Source of the DNA: Leifsonia sp. ALI-44-B
GTDB taxonomy: Bacteria > Actinomycetota > Actinomycetes > Actinomycetales > Microbacteriaceae
Direction of reading: 5' to 3'
NCBI RefSeq assembly: GCF_001984125.1
Contig: NZ_MTQL01000007.1
Location: forward strand, 1,178,001 to 1,242,000
DNA length: 64,000 nt
The notes under the pieces are model-generated. The model was not told the DNA's origin and did not search any database. It saw nothing but the letters and a program-made list of their open reading frames with translations. A program made the translations under genes and the position numbers. Shown here one piece after another: positions 16,967 to 25,846 of this stretch (within the stretch, counting starts at the first letter, position 1; each line of letters begins with the position of its first letter).

Positions 16967-18402
16967 TCCACCTGATGCCTCGGGCTGTCCGGGTTCATGA
17001 GGGAGTGGCGGCGGCCGTACGCGAAGTAGATGATGAGGCCGATCACGAGCCAGATCCCGAACCGCAGCCAGGTCTCCCAGTGCAGCTGCAAGATGAGGAA
17101 GCCTGACGCGAGCACGCCGAATGCGGGCACCACGGGCATCCACGGCAAGCGGAAGGTGCGCGGGGCGTCGGGCTTGGTGCGGCGGAACACGATCACGGCC
17201 ACGCACACCACGACGAAGGCGGCGAGGATGCCGATGTTGGTCAGGTCGGCGACCTGTTTGATGGGCAGGATTCCGGCGAGGACGGCCGCTGCGGCCCCGG
17301 CGATCCACGTGACGCGCTGCGGAACGCCCCGGCGGTCGGTCTTTGCGAACCAGCCGGGCAGCAGGCCGTCGCGGCTCATCGAGAACCAGACGCGCGTGAC
17401 GCCCAGCAGGAACGTGAGCATGACGGTGAGGATCGAGAGCACGGCGAAGACGGCGATGATCGTGGCGATCACGGGCAGCCCCACGCTCGAGAACGCCGAG
17501 GCGAAGCCAGCCGTCGGGTCGATCTCGGTGTAGTTCTGCATGCCGGTCAGCACGAGCGTGGCCGCCACGTAAAGCAGCATCGCGATGACGAGCGACAGGA
17601 TGATGGCCTTCGGCATGTGCTTCTTGCCGTCCTTGGCCTCCTCGGCCGCCGTCGACATGGCGTCGTAGCCGAACACCGCGAAGAACACGGTGGCCGCATC
17701 CGCGAAAACGGGCCCGAAACCGTTGGGCAGGAACGGGTCGTAGTTGGCCGTGTCGATGTAGAACACGCCCAGCCCGATGATGAACAGGATGAGCACGACC
17801 TTGATGGCCACGGCGACGAGCTCGAATCGGCCGAACGCCTTGGTGCCGCGGCTCAAGATGAAGGTCACGAGCAGGCAGACGACGATGGCGGGCAGGTTGA
17901 TCACGCCGCCCTTGCCCTCGTCGGCGGTCGACGTCATCCACGCGGGCATATGGATGCCGATGCCCGACAGCGCCGCATCGAAGTAGCCCGAGATGCCGAT
18001 CGCCACGACCGCCACGATGGCGACGTATTCGAGCAGCAGATCCCAGCCGATGAACCATCCGATGATCTCGCCGAGGGCGACGTAGCCGTAGGTGTAGGCC
18101 GAGCCGGCGCGCGGGATCATGCCCGCGAATTCGGCGTAGGAGAGGGCGGCGGCGGCCGACGCGAGGCCCGCGATGAGGAACGAGAACAGCACGCCGGGGC
18201 CGACGGCGGCGGATGTCTCGCTGCCGTGCGCCACCAGGCCAGCGAGCGAGAAGATGCCCACACCGATGATGCCGCCCACGCCGATGGCGGTCAGTTGCCA
18301 GAGACCGAGGCTCTTGAAGAGCTTCGAACCCTGGGACTCGTCGCCCGGTGCGTCGATGGGTTTCTTGCGCATGATGGAACGCGCGTGATCGTTGGTGCTC
18401 AT
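16954..18402 (-). CDS. APC-family amino acid permease
   Basis: A 482-residue integral membrane protein with about 12 segments. LWQLTAIGVGGIIGVGIFSLAG is the APC signature at helix 1 (split: GLWQLTAIGVGG and IIGVGIFS), with YAEFAGMIPRAGSAYTYGYV at helix 3 and FFAVFGYDAMSTAAEEAKD at helix 6. It belongs to the cationic amino acid transporter (CAT/YfnA-like) branch; the transported amino acid is not determinable. ATG at 18402 has GGGAG upstream. No partner genes; the 3' end overlaps the toxin gene. Confidence 0.88.
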   Translation of the reverse strand: MSTNDHARSIMRKKPIDAPGDESQGSKLFKSLGLWQLTAIGVGGIIGVGIFSLAGLVAHGSETSAAVGPGVLFSFLIAGLASAAAALSYAEFAGMIPRAGSAYTYGYVALGEIIGWFIGWDLLLEYVAIVAVVAIGISGYFDAALSGIGIHMPAWMTSTADEGKGGVINLPAIVVCLLVTFILSRGTKAFGRFELVAVAIKVVLILFIIGLGVFYIDTANYDPFLPNGFGPVFADAATVFFAVFGYDAMSTAAEEAKDGKKHMPKAIILSLVIAMLLYVAATLVLTGMQNYTEIDPTAGFASAFSSVGLPVIATIIAVFAVLSILTVMLTFLLGVTRVWFSMSRDGLLPGWFAKTDRRGVPQRVTWIAGAAAAVLAGILPIKQVADLTNIGILAAFVVVCVAVIVFRRTKPDAPRTFRLPWMPVVPAFGVLASGFLILQLHWETWLRFGIWLVIGLIIYFAYGRRHSLMNPDSPRHQVDQRS

Positions 18403-18539
18403 TGGTACTCCCGGTGACAGCGGAAACGGCTCGACTCTGAGTCGCCTGCACGAAGCATAGCCCCCGTTCGGGTGCCAGCGCGGCCCCTCTTGGGCGGATG
18501 TCGGGGCACCGCGCCCGCGTGACGGCCTAAGCTCGAAGC

Positions 18540-18917
18540 ATGTGGCTCACGAGCGATGGCACGATCAACCTGAGGGCTTTTCCGACCGACCAGTTGGTGA
18601 GCTACGACCAGGCGTTGGCGGCGCTCGCCGCGGTCGACGCCGATGAGCTCGAAGACCTCGAGCAGTTCGTGCTCGAGAGCCAGGACGGCGTCAACGAGGA
18701 CATCGAAGAGACGATGACGTTCTCCGAGGCCGAGTCGGCGTTCGTGGATGCCTCGCTCCCGGATGAGGTCGACGCGGCGCTCGATTGGGCGGCGCTGACC
18801 GACATCGACCGACGGGGCGACGCGCTGCACGACATCCCGTTGCGCTGGCGGTATGACGTGTTGGTCATGTTCGAGGACCTGATCGACGAGGCGAAGGCCG
18901 AACCCGAGCGCTTCTGA
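18540..18917 (+). CDS. Hypothetical acidic protein
   Basis: A 125-residue, strongly acidic protein without signal peptide or membrane segment. It starts MWLTSDGTINLRAFPTD, has a helical middle, and ends with RWRYDVLVMFEDLIDEAKAE. The coding frame is well supported by GC3 bias and a start just after the divergent permease region. It is convergent with the Ogt gene, whose stop abuts its own. I know no domain for it. Confidence 0.6.
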   Translation: MWLTSDGTINLRAFPTDQLVSYDQALAALAAVDADELEDLEQFVLESQDGVNEDIEETMTFSEAESAFVDASLPDEVDAALDWAALTDIDRRGDALHDIPLRWRYDVLVMFEDLIDEAKAEPERF

Positions 18918-19661
18918 TCAGCGTGTGGCAGCCGCGTGCTCCAGGTCGAGAAGCGCCTGTTTTGCCGCGAACCCGCCGATGTAGCCGCCGAGCGAGCCGT
19001 CCGACCGCACGACGCGGTGGCACGGAACCACGATGGGCAGAGGGTTGGTCGAACACGCCGTGCCGACCGCGCGCACGGCACCGGGGTTGCCGACGAGCGC
19101 CGCCATCTCCTTGTAAGACGCCGTGCGACCGTAGGGGATCTCGGGCAGATGCTGTTGCACAAGCCGACGAAAACCGGCGGAGAGCCGCAGATCGAGGCTG
19201 AGATCAAAAGCCGTGCGGCGACCACCGAAGTAGTCATCGAGCTGGCGGGCCGGGGCATCCAGGCGGGCGGGGGCGTTCAGGATGCGGCGACCCACCGTTG
19301 CTCCGAGCGTGTCGAGCACGGCGTCGAAGTCCTCGTTGGCGAAGGCCACGCGCACCAGACCGGTGGCGGATGTCGCGAGCAGCAACTCGCCGACGGGGCT
19401 GTCGATCGTGCGAAACGCCAGGTCGAGCAGGTCGGCGTCGGCGGCCGCGTCAGCCAGGCGGGCGCGCAGCGCGTCAAGGTGCGCGGGCGGCGTCGGAGGG
19501 ACGGTCAACCCATCCACGTGCGTGAGCGGGTTCGGGGAGACCGGCGTCGCGTCGAGATGTGCCGGTTGCGTCGCCGAGACGGGCCGCTCGGCGGGGTTCG
19601 CGGGTGTTGTCGGCGCGGCGGGCGCGGTGTCGGCCGCGCGGGGCTGGCTGTGGTCGGTCAT
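18918..19661 (-). CDS. ogt: Methylated-DNA--protein-cysteine S-methyltransferase
   Basis: A 247-residue suicide repair protein. The active site is PCHRVVRSDGSLGGY, with IPYGRTASYKEMAALVGNP as the HTH/arginine-finger region and DLALRLSAG-like ribonuclease-fold strands before it. About 70 residues precede the normal domain: a disordered P/A/T/H-rich segment with repeated PAHLDA words. The ATG overlaps the stop of the sigma-factor gene by four bases (ATGA), so the pair is translationally coupled. The protein removes O6-alkyl groups from guanine. The N-terminal extension has no known role. Confidence 0.9.
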   Translation of the reverse strand: MTDHSQPRAADTAPAAPTTPANPAERPVSATQPAHLDATPVSPNPLTHVDGLTVPPTPPAHLDALRARLADAAADADLLDLAFRTIDSPVGELLLATSATGLVRVAFANEDFDAVLDTLGATVGRRILNAPARLDAPARQLDDYFGGRRTAFDLSLDLRLSAGFRRLVQQHLPEIPYGRTASYKEMAALVGNPGAVRAVGTACSTNPLPIVVPCHRVVRSDGSLGGYIGGFAAKQALLDLEHAAATR

Positions 19662-20212
19662 GAGGTCTCCTCAGACAGGAAAGCGGTGGGGGGTGCCGGG
19701 GCGGGGGCCGAGGCTGGCCTGGGTGCGGCCGGTGGGTCGACAAGGATGGCGCGCAGGGACGTCATGCCGTCGGCAGCGGCGCGGCGCGCGGCATCCGTCG
19801 ACCCGCCGAGAAGCTCGGCGACGTCGCGATAGGGCAGGCCGCCGAGGTGGTGATAGGCCACCGCCAGGCGCTGCTTGTGCGGCAGGGTGGCGAGGGCGGC
19901 CCAGAGGTCGAGGTCGCCGCCATCCGGAATGCCCAGGCTCGAGGCGCGCTCGGGGAGCTCACCGACGGGGATGGCGTGACGGCTGCGGGCACGCGTGATG
20001 TCGATGGCCTTGCGATGCGCGATGGTCACGAGCCATGCCTCGACGTTGGCCGACAGTGGCAGGGTGGGCCACGCGCCGAGTGCCGCGAGGAACGTCTCGG
20101 ACCAGGCATCGTCGGCGTCGGTATGTGCACCGAGCACGGCGCGGCAGACGCGCAGGACCGTCTCGCCGTGTTCGGTCACGACCCTGTCGAAAGGCGGTTT
20201 CGTTGTCATCAT
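19658..20212 (-). CDS. ECF-type RNA polymerase sigma factor
   Basis: A 184-residue sigma factor. Region 2: VLRVCRAVLGAHTDADDAWSE and AWLVTIAHRKAIDITRARSR. Region 4: LATLPHKQRLAVAYHHLGGL, then YRDVAELLGGSTDAARRAA. The C-terminus is a short P/A-rich tail. No anti-sigma gene is adjacent; the only cotranscribed neighbour is ogt. The start is one of two consecutive ATG codons (20212 or 20209); no Shine-Dalgarno is visible, so the message may be leaderless. Sigma-ogt pairing suggests that the factor answers alkylation or another DNA stress, as inference. Confidence 0.87.
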   Translation of the reverse strand: MMTTKPPFDRVVTEHGETVLRVCRAVLGAHTDADDAWSETFLAALGAWPTLPLSANVEAWLVTIAHRKAIDITRARSRHAIPVGELPERASSLGIPDGGDLDLWAALATLPHKQRLAVAYHHLGGLPYRDVAELLGGSTDAARRAAADGMTSLRAILVDPPAAPRPASAPAPAPPTAFLSEETS

Positions 20213-20317
20213 GGGGAAGACGCGCGGGCGCCCCCGAACGTGAGATCGGCGGGCGAGCCGTTCTGACGACAGTAGCGCGCGCCGTGGTCGTCCTGGCCGC
20301 GGTGGCCGCGCACGCAA

Positions 20318-20353
20318 ACGGCCGCCCGTGCCCCGAGGGGAACGAGCGGCCGT
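20318..20353 (-). terminator. Terminator of the ice-binding protein gene
   Basis: ACGGCCGC (20318-20325) pairs with GCGGCCGT (20346-20353). On the minus strand the hairpin is followed by TTTGCGTG, and it begins 15 bases after the stop of the ice-binding protein gene. The loop can also pair internally (CCCC with GGGG). Confidence 0.65.
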
Positions 20354-20367
20354 CGGTCGAGCCGTGG

Positions 20368-21576
20368 TTAAGCGTTCGTGCGAGCGTTCTCGCGGCGTCG
20401 CAGGCTGACTCCGGCGAGGCCGAGGCCACCGATGACGAGGCCCAGGGCCGTGACGCCGATCCATCCGTTGGCCGCCGAAGCGCCCGAGTTGGCGAGCGCG
20501 TCGGCAGAGTTGCCGCTACCCCCGCCGTTGGCCCCGCGGGTGGAGCTCGGGATGATGAGCACTGCGCCGTCGTCGGTTCCGGTTCCGTCGCCCGGGGTGC
20601 CGTTGCCGTTGCCCGTGCCGTCACCGGGGGTTCCGGGTCCGGTCGTGCCGCCGGTTCCGTCGCCGGGGGTCGGCGAGCCGCTGTCGGTGGGGGTGCCCGG
20701 ACCGGTCGTCCCGCCGTCGGTCGGCGTGCCCGTTCCGGGAGGCGTGGCCGTCTCGGTGGGCGTGCCTGTTCCGGGAGGCGTGGCGGTGTCGGTCGGCGTG
20801 CCGATGAGCGGAGCCGTGACGCAGGTGGTCGACTGGAACACGTTGGACTGCAGCGAGACCTGCCCGTTGCGGGCCAGCGCGCGGCCGTCGACCCGTGTGC
20901 CGGTGGTCACCGAGATCGACTGCAGCGCCATGATGGTGCCGGTGAAGCGCGAGTTGGTGCCGAGCACGGCCGACTCGGCGACCTGCCAGTAGACGTTGCA
21001 GCTCGAGGCGCCGTCGAGAAGCGCGATGCGGCTGCTCGACGCGGTGATGAGCGTGCTGGCAGCCTGGAAGATGAACACCGCGTCAGGGTCGCCCTGCGCG
21101 TCGAGCGTCAGGGTGCCCGAGACCGCGAGGGGGCCCGAGGCGGTGTAGACGCCGCCGACGAGGGTCTGGCCGACGAGGTCACCCGCGACGTTCGCGGTGG
21201 TGGCCCGGCTGCGGGCGTCGTCATAGGCGACGAGCAGGGATGCCTTGGCCCCGGCCGCTGCGGCCTCGACGCGGGTCGTGCCGCCGACGATGCCGGGAGG
21301 GAAGCCCGTGATGGCCGAGCCGGGCGTCGTGCCGAGGTCTCCGTCGAGAACCGTGAGGCCCGTGTTGGTCACGGTCTCGCCGCCCAGGACCGAGTAGCTC
21401 GCGACGGCTCCGAGGCCGACGGGGGCTTCGGCGGCAAAGGCCGCCGGCGCTCCGAGGTTGATGATGAGTGCGGCCGTGCCGGCGACGGCTAGGGCCGCGC
21501 CCCCGAATAGACCGATCGGGCGCCGACGGAGGCCGGCGCGGTGGATAGTGGCGTGTTTCTGCGTGTCGGTTCCCAT
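20368..21576 (-). CDS. Ice-binding protein (DUF3494) with C-terminal anchor
   Basis: A 402-residue secreted protein. Signal peptide to about residue 48 (cut after AFA). Residues 50-260 are a DUF3494 ice-binding domain: LGAVASYSVLGGETVTNTG, LDGDLGTTPGSAITGFPPG, AYDDARSR, VAGDLVGQTLVGGVYTA, GNPDAVFIFQ-type DPDAVFIFQAAST, and the final VDGRALARNGQVSLQSN. A low-complexity T/P/G linker follows (repeats of GTPTxTATPPGTG), then ALANSG, a hydrophobic helix and a basic tail, resembling an LAxTG-like sorting signal. Most relatives inhibit ice recrystallisation or bind ice; some DUF3494 proteins are adhesins, so activity is not certain. Confidence 0.88.
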   Translation of the reverse strand: MGTDTQKHATIHRAGLRRRPIGLFGGAALAVAGTAALIINLGAPAAFAAEAPVGLGAVASYSVLGGETVTNTGLTVLDGDLGTTPGSAITGFPPGIVGGTTRVEAAAAGAKASLLVAYDDARSRATTANVAGDLVGQTLVGGVYTASGPLAVSGTLTLDAQGDPDAVFIFQAASTLITASSSRIALLDGASSCNVYWQVAESAVLGTNSRFTGTIMALQSISVTTGTRVDGRALARNGQVSLQSNVFQSTTCVTAPLIGTPTDTATPPGTGTPTETATPPGTGTPTDGGTTGPGTPTDSGSPTPGDGTGGTTGPGTPGDGTGNGNGTPGDGTGTDDGAVLIIPSSTRGANGGGSGNSADALANSGASAANGWIGVTALGLVIGGLGLAGVSLRRRENARTNA

Positions 21577-21591
21577 GGGAACCCCAATCCG

Positions 21592-21609
21592 CCCCCGAAT
21601 GAGCGGGGG
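21592..21609. other. Small hairpin in the leader of the ice-binding gene
   Basis: CCCCCG (21592-21597) and CGGGGG (21604-21609) can form a six-pair stem with a six-base loop 16 to 33 bases upstream of the start codon. Its position in the 5' leader could affect ribosome access or message stability. No further support. Confidence 0.35.
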
Positions 21610-21743
21610 AGCAACAGCTCAAGGTGAGGTAGTTCGCAGATTATCGCTCACAGGGTGCTCTAAACGAGAGCCGGGCGAATTGCCAGTTTGAACAGGCTAT
21701 TCAACGCTTTGAGGATAGGGTTCCAATCCGCCCGGCCGCGGCG

Positions 21744-23021
21744 CTACGAATTATTCGTCGTGCCGCACCATTCGGCTATGAAGAGCGCGATGCTCTTGGT
21801 GATCCGGCGCACCGACTCGATGTCCACGCGCTCGTCGAAACCGTGGATGGCCTCGGACACCGGCCCGTAGACGAGCGTCGGCGTGTTGCCGTAGAGCGTG
21901 AACACACGGCCGTCGAGGTAGCCCGGCGTCGTGAAGGATTCGAGCTTCTTGTCGAAGACGGTTTCGTGCACACGGGCAAGGGTGGCCTCGGCATCCGAGC
22001 CCTCTTCGAGAACATAGCCCTCGGAGTAGAAGCCCGTGCGCGTGGCCGTCGCCGTGATCGGATGCCCGTTCGGGTCGGTGCCGATTGCCGCCAGCGCCTC
22101 GGTCAATTCGCCCCAGGCATCCTCGGCCGTCACGCCCGGGTAGAGCGCCACCCGCACCTCGATCTCGCACCAGGCGGGAACGCTCGACGGCCAGTCGCCG
22201 CCTGAGATGGTGCCGAGGTTGAAGTTGATGGGATGCTCGAGATCCTCGAAGTAGCGGTGCGAGCCCTTCTCGGCATTCCAACGCTCCTCGACCTGGCGCA
22301 GCTGCGTCATGACATGGTGCGCCGCGTCGATGGCGTTGAAACCCGAGGCCATCTCGCGAGGATGGGTCGGCTCGCCGGCCACGCGCACGGTCATCCAGAT
22401 GACTCCCGTGTTGGCGCGCACGAGCATGTCCTCTTCGGGCTCGGGGATGATGACGGCATCCGCCGTATAGCCACGCAGAAGCGCCGACAATGAGCCGTTG
22501 CCCGTGCACTCCTCTTCCACCACCGACTGGAAGTGGATGGGCGCCGCGGGCCGCAGCCCGGCGGCGACGACGGCGTCGAACGCGAACAGGTTGGCCACGA
22601 GGCCCGCCTTCATGTCGCCGCTGCCACGGCCATACAGCCACCCGTCAATAATCGGGGCATCCCAGGGCGAACGCGACCAGACCTGCTCCGGCCCCTCGGG
22701 CACCACGTCGACGTGCCCGTTGAGAATGAGCGAACGACCGGATGTCTCGGCCGGCCGATACGTGCCCACGACGTTGGTCATGCCCTCGTAGGAGACGGTG
22801 CTGGGGCCGTAGCCGACGTGCTCGCTCAGCTGCGCCGCATCCAACTCCCAGCGGTCCATGTCGAAACCGCGGCGCTGCATCTCGGCGAAGAGCAGGTCCT
22901 GCGCCGACCCCTCCCTGGTGCGGCGTGAGGGGTGGGTGACGAGCTGCTGCGTGAGGGCGAGCTGCGCGTCGAAGGCGTCATCGACGGCTCGGCAGATGCG
23001 TTCGGAGAGTGCGTGATCCAT
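21744..23021 (-). CDS. ArgE/DapE-type M20 deacylase
   Basis: A 425-residue metallohydrolase of family M20. Metal and catalytic residues are in LNGHVDVVPEGP (His and Asp), GRGSGDMKAGL (bridging Asp), VVEEECTGNG (catalytic Glu and metal Glu), IIPEPEEDML and AIHGFDERVD (last His). The dimerisation lid is the middle third. It would hydrolyse an N-acyl amino acid or similar amide in the cytoplasm. The next gene upstream, 20 bases away, encodes an MHS transporter, so import followed by deacylation is a reasonable reading; the compound is unknown. Confidence 0.88.
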   Translation of the reverse strand: MDHALSERICRAVDDAFDAQLALTQQLVTHPSRRTREGSAQDLLFAEMQRRGFDMDRWELDAAQLSEHVGYGPSTVSYEGMTNVVGTYRPAETSGRSLILNGHVDVVPEGPEQVWSRSPWDAPIIDGWLYGRGSGDMKAGLVANLFAFDAVVAAGLRPAAPIHFQSVVEEECTGNGSLSALLRGYTADAVIIPEPEEDMLVRANTGVIWMTVRVAGEPTHPREMASGFNAIDAAHHVMTQLRQVEERWNAEKGSHRYFEDLEHPINFNLGTISGGDWPSSVPAWCEIEVRVALYPGVTAEDAWGELTEALAAIGTDPNGHPITATATRTGFYSEGYVLEEGSDAEATLARVHETVFDKKLESFTTPGYLDGRVFTLYGNTPTLVYGPVSEAIHGFDERVDIESVRRITKSIALFIAEWCGTTNNS

Positions 23022-23041
23022 GAGAGTTCCTTACTGACTGA

Positions 23042-24412
23042 CTATTCGACGATTGCTTTGTCGGTGATGCGCAGGCGCTCGCCGAGGGCGCCGCCCAGCA
23101 CGGTGATGAGCGAGATGACGATGAGGATGAGGGCGGCCGACCACGAGGCGTTGCCGGATGCCGCGAGGAACGCCGTCGCGATGAGGGGCAGGAACCCGGT
23201 CAGGGCGCCCGCGATGTTGTAGCCGAGGGCCACGCCGGAGTAGCGCAGCTCGGGCGGGAAGAGTTCGGTGAGCAGGGCTCCCGTCACGGCGTAGGCGATC
23301 GTGACGATGGCGATGCCGACCGTGACGGCGACGATGATGGCCAGGGGGTTCTTGGTGTCGATGAGCCAGAACATCGGGAACGCCGCGACGGCCGTGAGCA
23401 GTCCGCCAATGACCGTCATGCGGCCGGCGCCGAACTTCTCGCCCAGGCGTCCGGCGAAAACGGTGACGACGATCTGGAAGGCCGCGGCCACGAGCGTCGC
23501 GTTGACCATGACGCCCCGGTCGACGCCGAGGGTGTTGCTGCCGTAGCTGACGACGAACGTGGTGATCATGTAGAAACCGCCGACGCCCAGCATGGCCGCG
23601 GCGATGGCGACGAGTAGGCGACCGCCCGCCTTGCGGAACACGTCGACGGCGGGGATGCGGGAGCGCTGCTCCTGCTTGACGAGGTCCTGGAAGATGGGAG
23701 ATTCCTCGACCTTGAGCCGGATGTAGAGGGCCACGCCGAGAAGCGGGAAGGCGGCGAGGAACGGCAGACGCCAGCCCCACGCGTCGAAGACGTCGGGCGG
23801 CAGCAGCAGGGCGAGCGCGAAGGCTCCCGAGGAGACGAGCGTGCCGACGGGCGAGCCGATCTGCACGAGCGCCGCGAACCGGCCGCGCTTCTCGAGGGGT
23901 GCGTGTTCGACCGCGATGGTCACGGCCCCGCCCCATTCGCCGCCGACGGCCAGGCCCTGCAGCAGGCGCAGCACGGCGAGCATGATGGGCGCCGCGAGGC
24001 CGATGGTGCCGAAGTCGGGCAGGAACCCGATGAGCCCGGTCGCGCATCCGATCATCACGATGGTCGTGAGCAACGCGGGGCGGCGGCCGTACTTGTCGCC
24101 GATGTAGCCGAAGAGCAGGGCGCCGATCGGGCGGGCCGCGAAGCCCACGCCGAAGGTGGCGAAGGCCGCGAGGGTCGCGGCCGTTGCGTCGAGCTCGGTG
24201 AAGAAGAGGCGGTTGAAGACGAGGGCCGCTGCCGTGCCGAAGAGGAAGTAGTCGTACCACTCGAGGGCCGTGCCGACGAAGGCCGCGCGGGCGATGCGGG
24301 CGGCGTCGTGGCCCGAAACTGTAGGGGTGTCGGCGGGGGTGCCGGGGGCCGAGGTGGCCGCCGTGCTCGTGGTCTTGCGGGATGACTCGGGGTGGGGCGT
24401 AGGCGTGTCCAT
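23042..24412 (-). CDS. MFS transporter, metabolite:H+ symporter (MHS) family
   Basis: A 456-residue protein with 12 predicted membrane segments. FVGTALEWYDYFLFGTAAAL at helix 1 and the loop GYIGDKYGRRPALL are MHS hallmarks (relatives: ShiA, ProP, KgtP). LQGLAVGGEWGGAVTIAVEH marks helix 4. The N-terminal 35 residues are hydrophilic. Upstream gene of the deacylase operon, and divergent from a PucR-type regulator, which probably controls it. Substrate: likely an organic acid or acyl-amino acid, inferred from context only. Confidence 0.9.
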   Translation of the reverse strand: MDTPTPHPESSRKTTSTAATSAPGTPADTPTVSGHDAARIARAAFVGTALEWYDYFLFGTAAALVFNRLFFTELDATAATLAAFATFGVGFAARPIGALLFGYIGDKYGRRPALLTTIVMIGCATGLIGFLPDFGTIGLAAPIMLAVLRLLQGLAVGGEWGGAVTIAVEHAPLEKRGRFAALVQIGSPVGTLVSSGAFALALLLPPDVFDAWGWRLPFLAAFPLLGVALYIRLKVEESPIFQDLVKQEQRSRIPAVDVFRKAGGRLLVAIAAAMLGVGGFYMITTFVVSYGSNTLGVDRGVMVNATLVAAAFQIVVTVFAGRLGEKFGAGRMTVIGGLLTAVAAFPMFWLIDTKNPLAIIVAVTVGIAIVTIAYAVTGALLTELFPPELRYSGVALGYNIAGALTGFLPLIATAFLAASGNASWSAALILIVISLITVLGGALGERLRITDKAIVE

Positions 24413-24580
24413 GGGAGACCCTCCGTGCAGAAGAAACAGGGACCGATGTTGTGGGGAATCCCATCGGCGGCGGCGAACGGCGTGTGAAGAGCGAATGACT
24501 GCGCCGTGCGTTTCGCTCTATCCTGGGCGTATCGCGGGGTGGCGGCAATGGATGCGCGCAACCCATGAGACGGAAGGTTT

Positions 24581-25846
24581 GTGCAGATGCACAATTCGAG
24601 CGACACCGAGCAGCTCTGGCCGGCCGTCAGCGGCACACCCGTCGAGCATGCCATCCTCGCGTGCCTGGGCGAGTTGGACGCCCTCGCGGCCGAGTATCTC
24701 GACGAGGTGCGGCAGCTGAGCGGCTACCCCGCATCTGCCATCACGGACGCCGAGATTCTCGACACGGCGACGGCATCGCTCGAGCTGTTGCTGCGGCTGA
24801 TCGGTGACCTGCCGGTCACGCAGGATCTGCGCGTCGTGTCGACCGAGACCGGGCGCAAGAGGGCGCGCCAGGGCATCCCGATCGACTCGTTGTTGCGAGC
24901 GGTGCGCATGGACTTCCGGTTGATCTGGCGGGCGCTCAGGCGGCATGTTCCGCCCGAGTCGCTCGTGCAATTCGCCGAACAGGTGGTGCCGATCTGGGAT
25001 GCGGTCGAGGTGCACACGACCGACATCCACGCCGGATATCTGGCCGAGCTCGCCGTCATGGAACGCGAGGCCGAACATGAGCGTGCCTTCTTGCTGCGCC
25101 GCCTCTTCGCCGCCGAGGAGCATGACCCGCGGCTCGTGGGGCAGGTGGCCGAAGCCCTGCGCGTCGACCCGCGCAGCCGCTTTCTCGTGGCCGTTTCGGC
25201 GGCCGATCGGCATTCCGAGCTGCGGCGGGCCGCGGCCGCCCGCGGGCTCGAGGATCAGCTGCACGATATCGAGGGCAGCTCGCTCATTCTGCTCGAGTGT
25301 GAACCCGGTGAGGATGCCGCGCCGCCCTGGTTGCTCGACCTCCCCGTCGGCATCTCGCCGCGCGCCGACGGCCTGGCCGAGGTCAGCCGCATGTGGCGCA
25401 CGGCGAGGCACCTCGCGGCGGCTGTGCCTGAGAATCACGAGGGCGCCTATTCGGTGCGCGCGAACTGGGATGCCGTGGCGGCCGCGTCGCTCGGCGAGTT
25501 CGGGCGCGTGCTTGAACGCTCGGTGCTCGGGCCCCTCGACGGCTGCCCGCCGCGCGAGGCCGCCCTGTTGCGCGAGACCGTGACGGCCGTGTTGCGCGAG
25601 GGCACCGTGAGCCGGGCGGCGCAGGCGCTGTACTGCCACCGCAACACGGTGCTCAACCGGTTGGGGCGGTTCAAGGAGGTCACGGGTGTCGACCCTCTGC
25701 ATCCGGGGGATGCGTCGGTCGTGCGCGTCGCGTTGGCCGTTACCGCCGCCGGCGCCGGTGCCGGTTCCGTGGTGGGCGCGAGCGATAGCGCTTCCGCTCG
25801 CGAGCCCAACGCTTCTCGCGCCGCGGTCAGCGCCGGGGCACGATGA
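24581..25846 (+). CDS. PucR-family transcriptional regulator
   Basis: A 421-residue regulator. The N-terminal 160 residues are a helical sensor (RsbT co-antagonist-like: GIPIDSLLRAVRMDFRLIW), the middle is the GGDEF-like CdaR segment, and the C-terminal 60 residues are the PucR helix-turn-helix (LREGTVSRAAQALYCHRNTV, then LNRLGRFKEVTGVD). A short A/G/S-rich tail follows. GGAAGG lies 12 bases before the start; a second ATG is two codons in. Divergent from the MHS transporter/deacylase operon, its probable target. Its end overlaps hmuV by 20 bases. Confidence 0.87.
   Translation: MQMHNSSDTEQLWPAVSGTPVEHAILACLGELDALAAEYLDEVRQLSGYPASAITDAEILDTATASLELLLRLIGDLPVTQDLRVVSTETGRKRARQGIPIDSLLRAVRMDFRLIWRALRRHVPPESLVQFAEQVVPIWDAVEVHTTDIHAGYLAELAVMEREAEHERAFLLRRLFAAEEHDPRLVGQVAEALRVDPRSRFLVAVSAADRHSELRRAAAARGLEDQLHDIEGSSLILLECEPGEDAAPPWLLDLPVGISPRADGLAEVSRMWRTARHLAAAVPENHEGAYSVRANWDAVAAASLGEFGRVLERSVLGPLDGCPPREAALLRETVTAVLREGTVSRAAQALYCHRNTVLNRLGRFKEVTGVDPLHPGDASVVRVALAVTAAGAGAGSVVGASDSASAREPNASRAAVSAGAR

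Noticed and set aside
21585-21733. Direct repeat CCAATCCGCCC at 21585 and 21723 flanking 137 bases
   Set aside because: Eleven bases of this composition can recur by chance in high-GC DNA, and no mobile-element feature lies between them.
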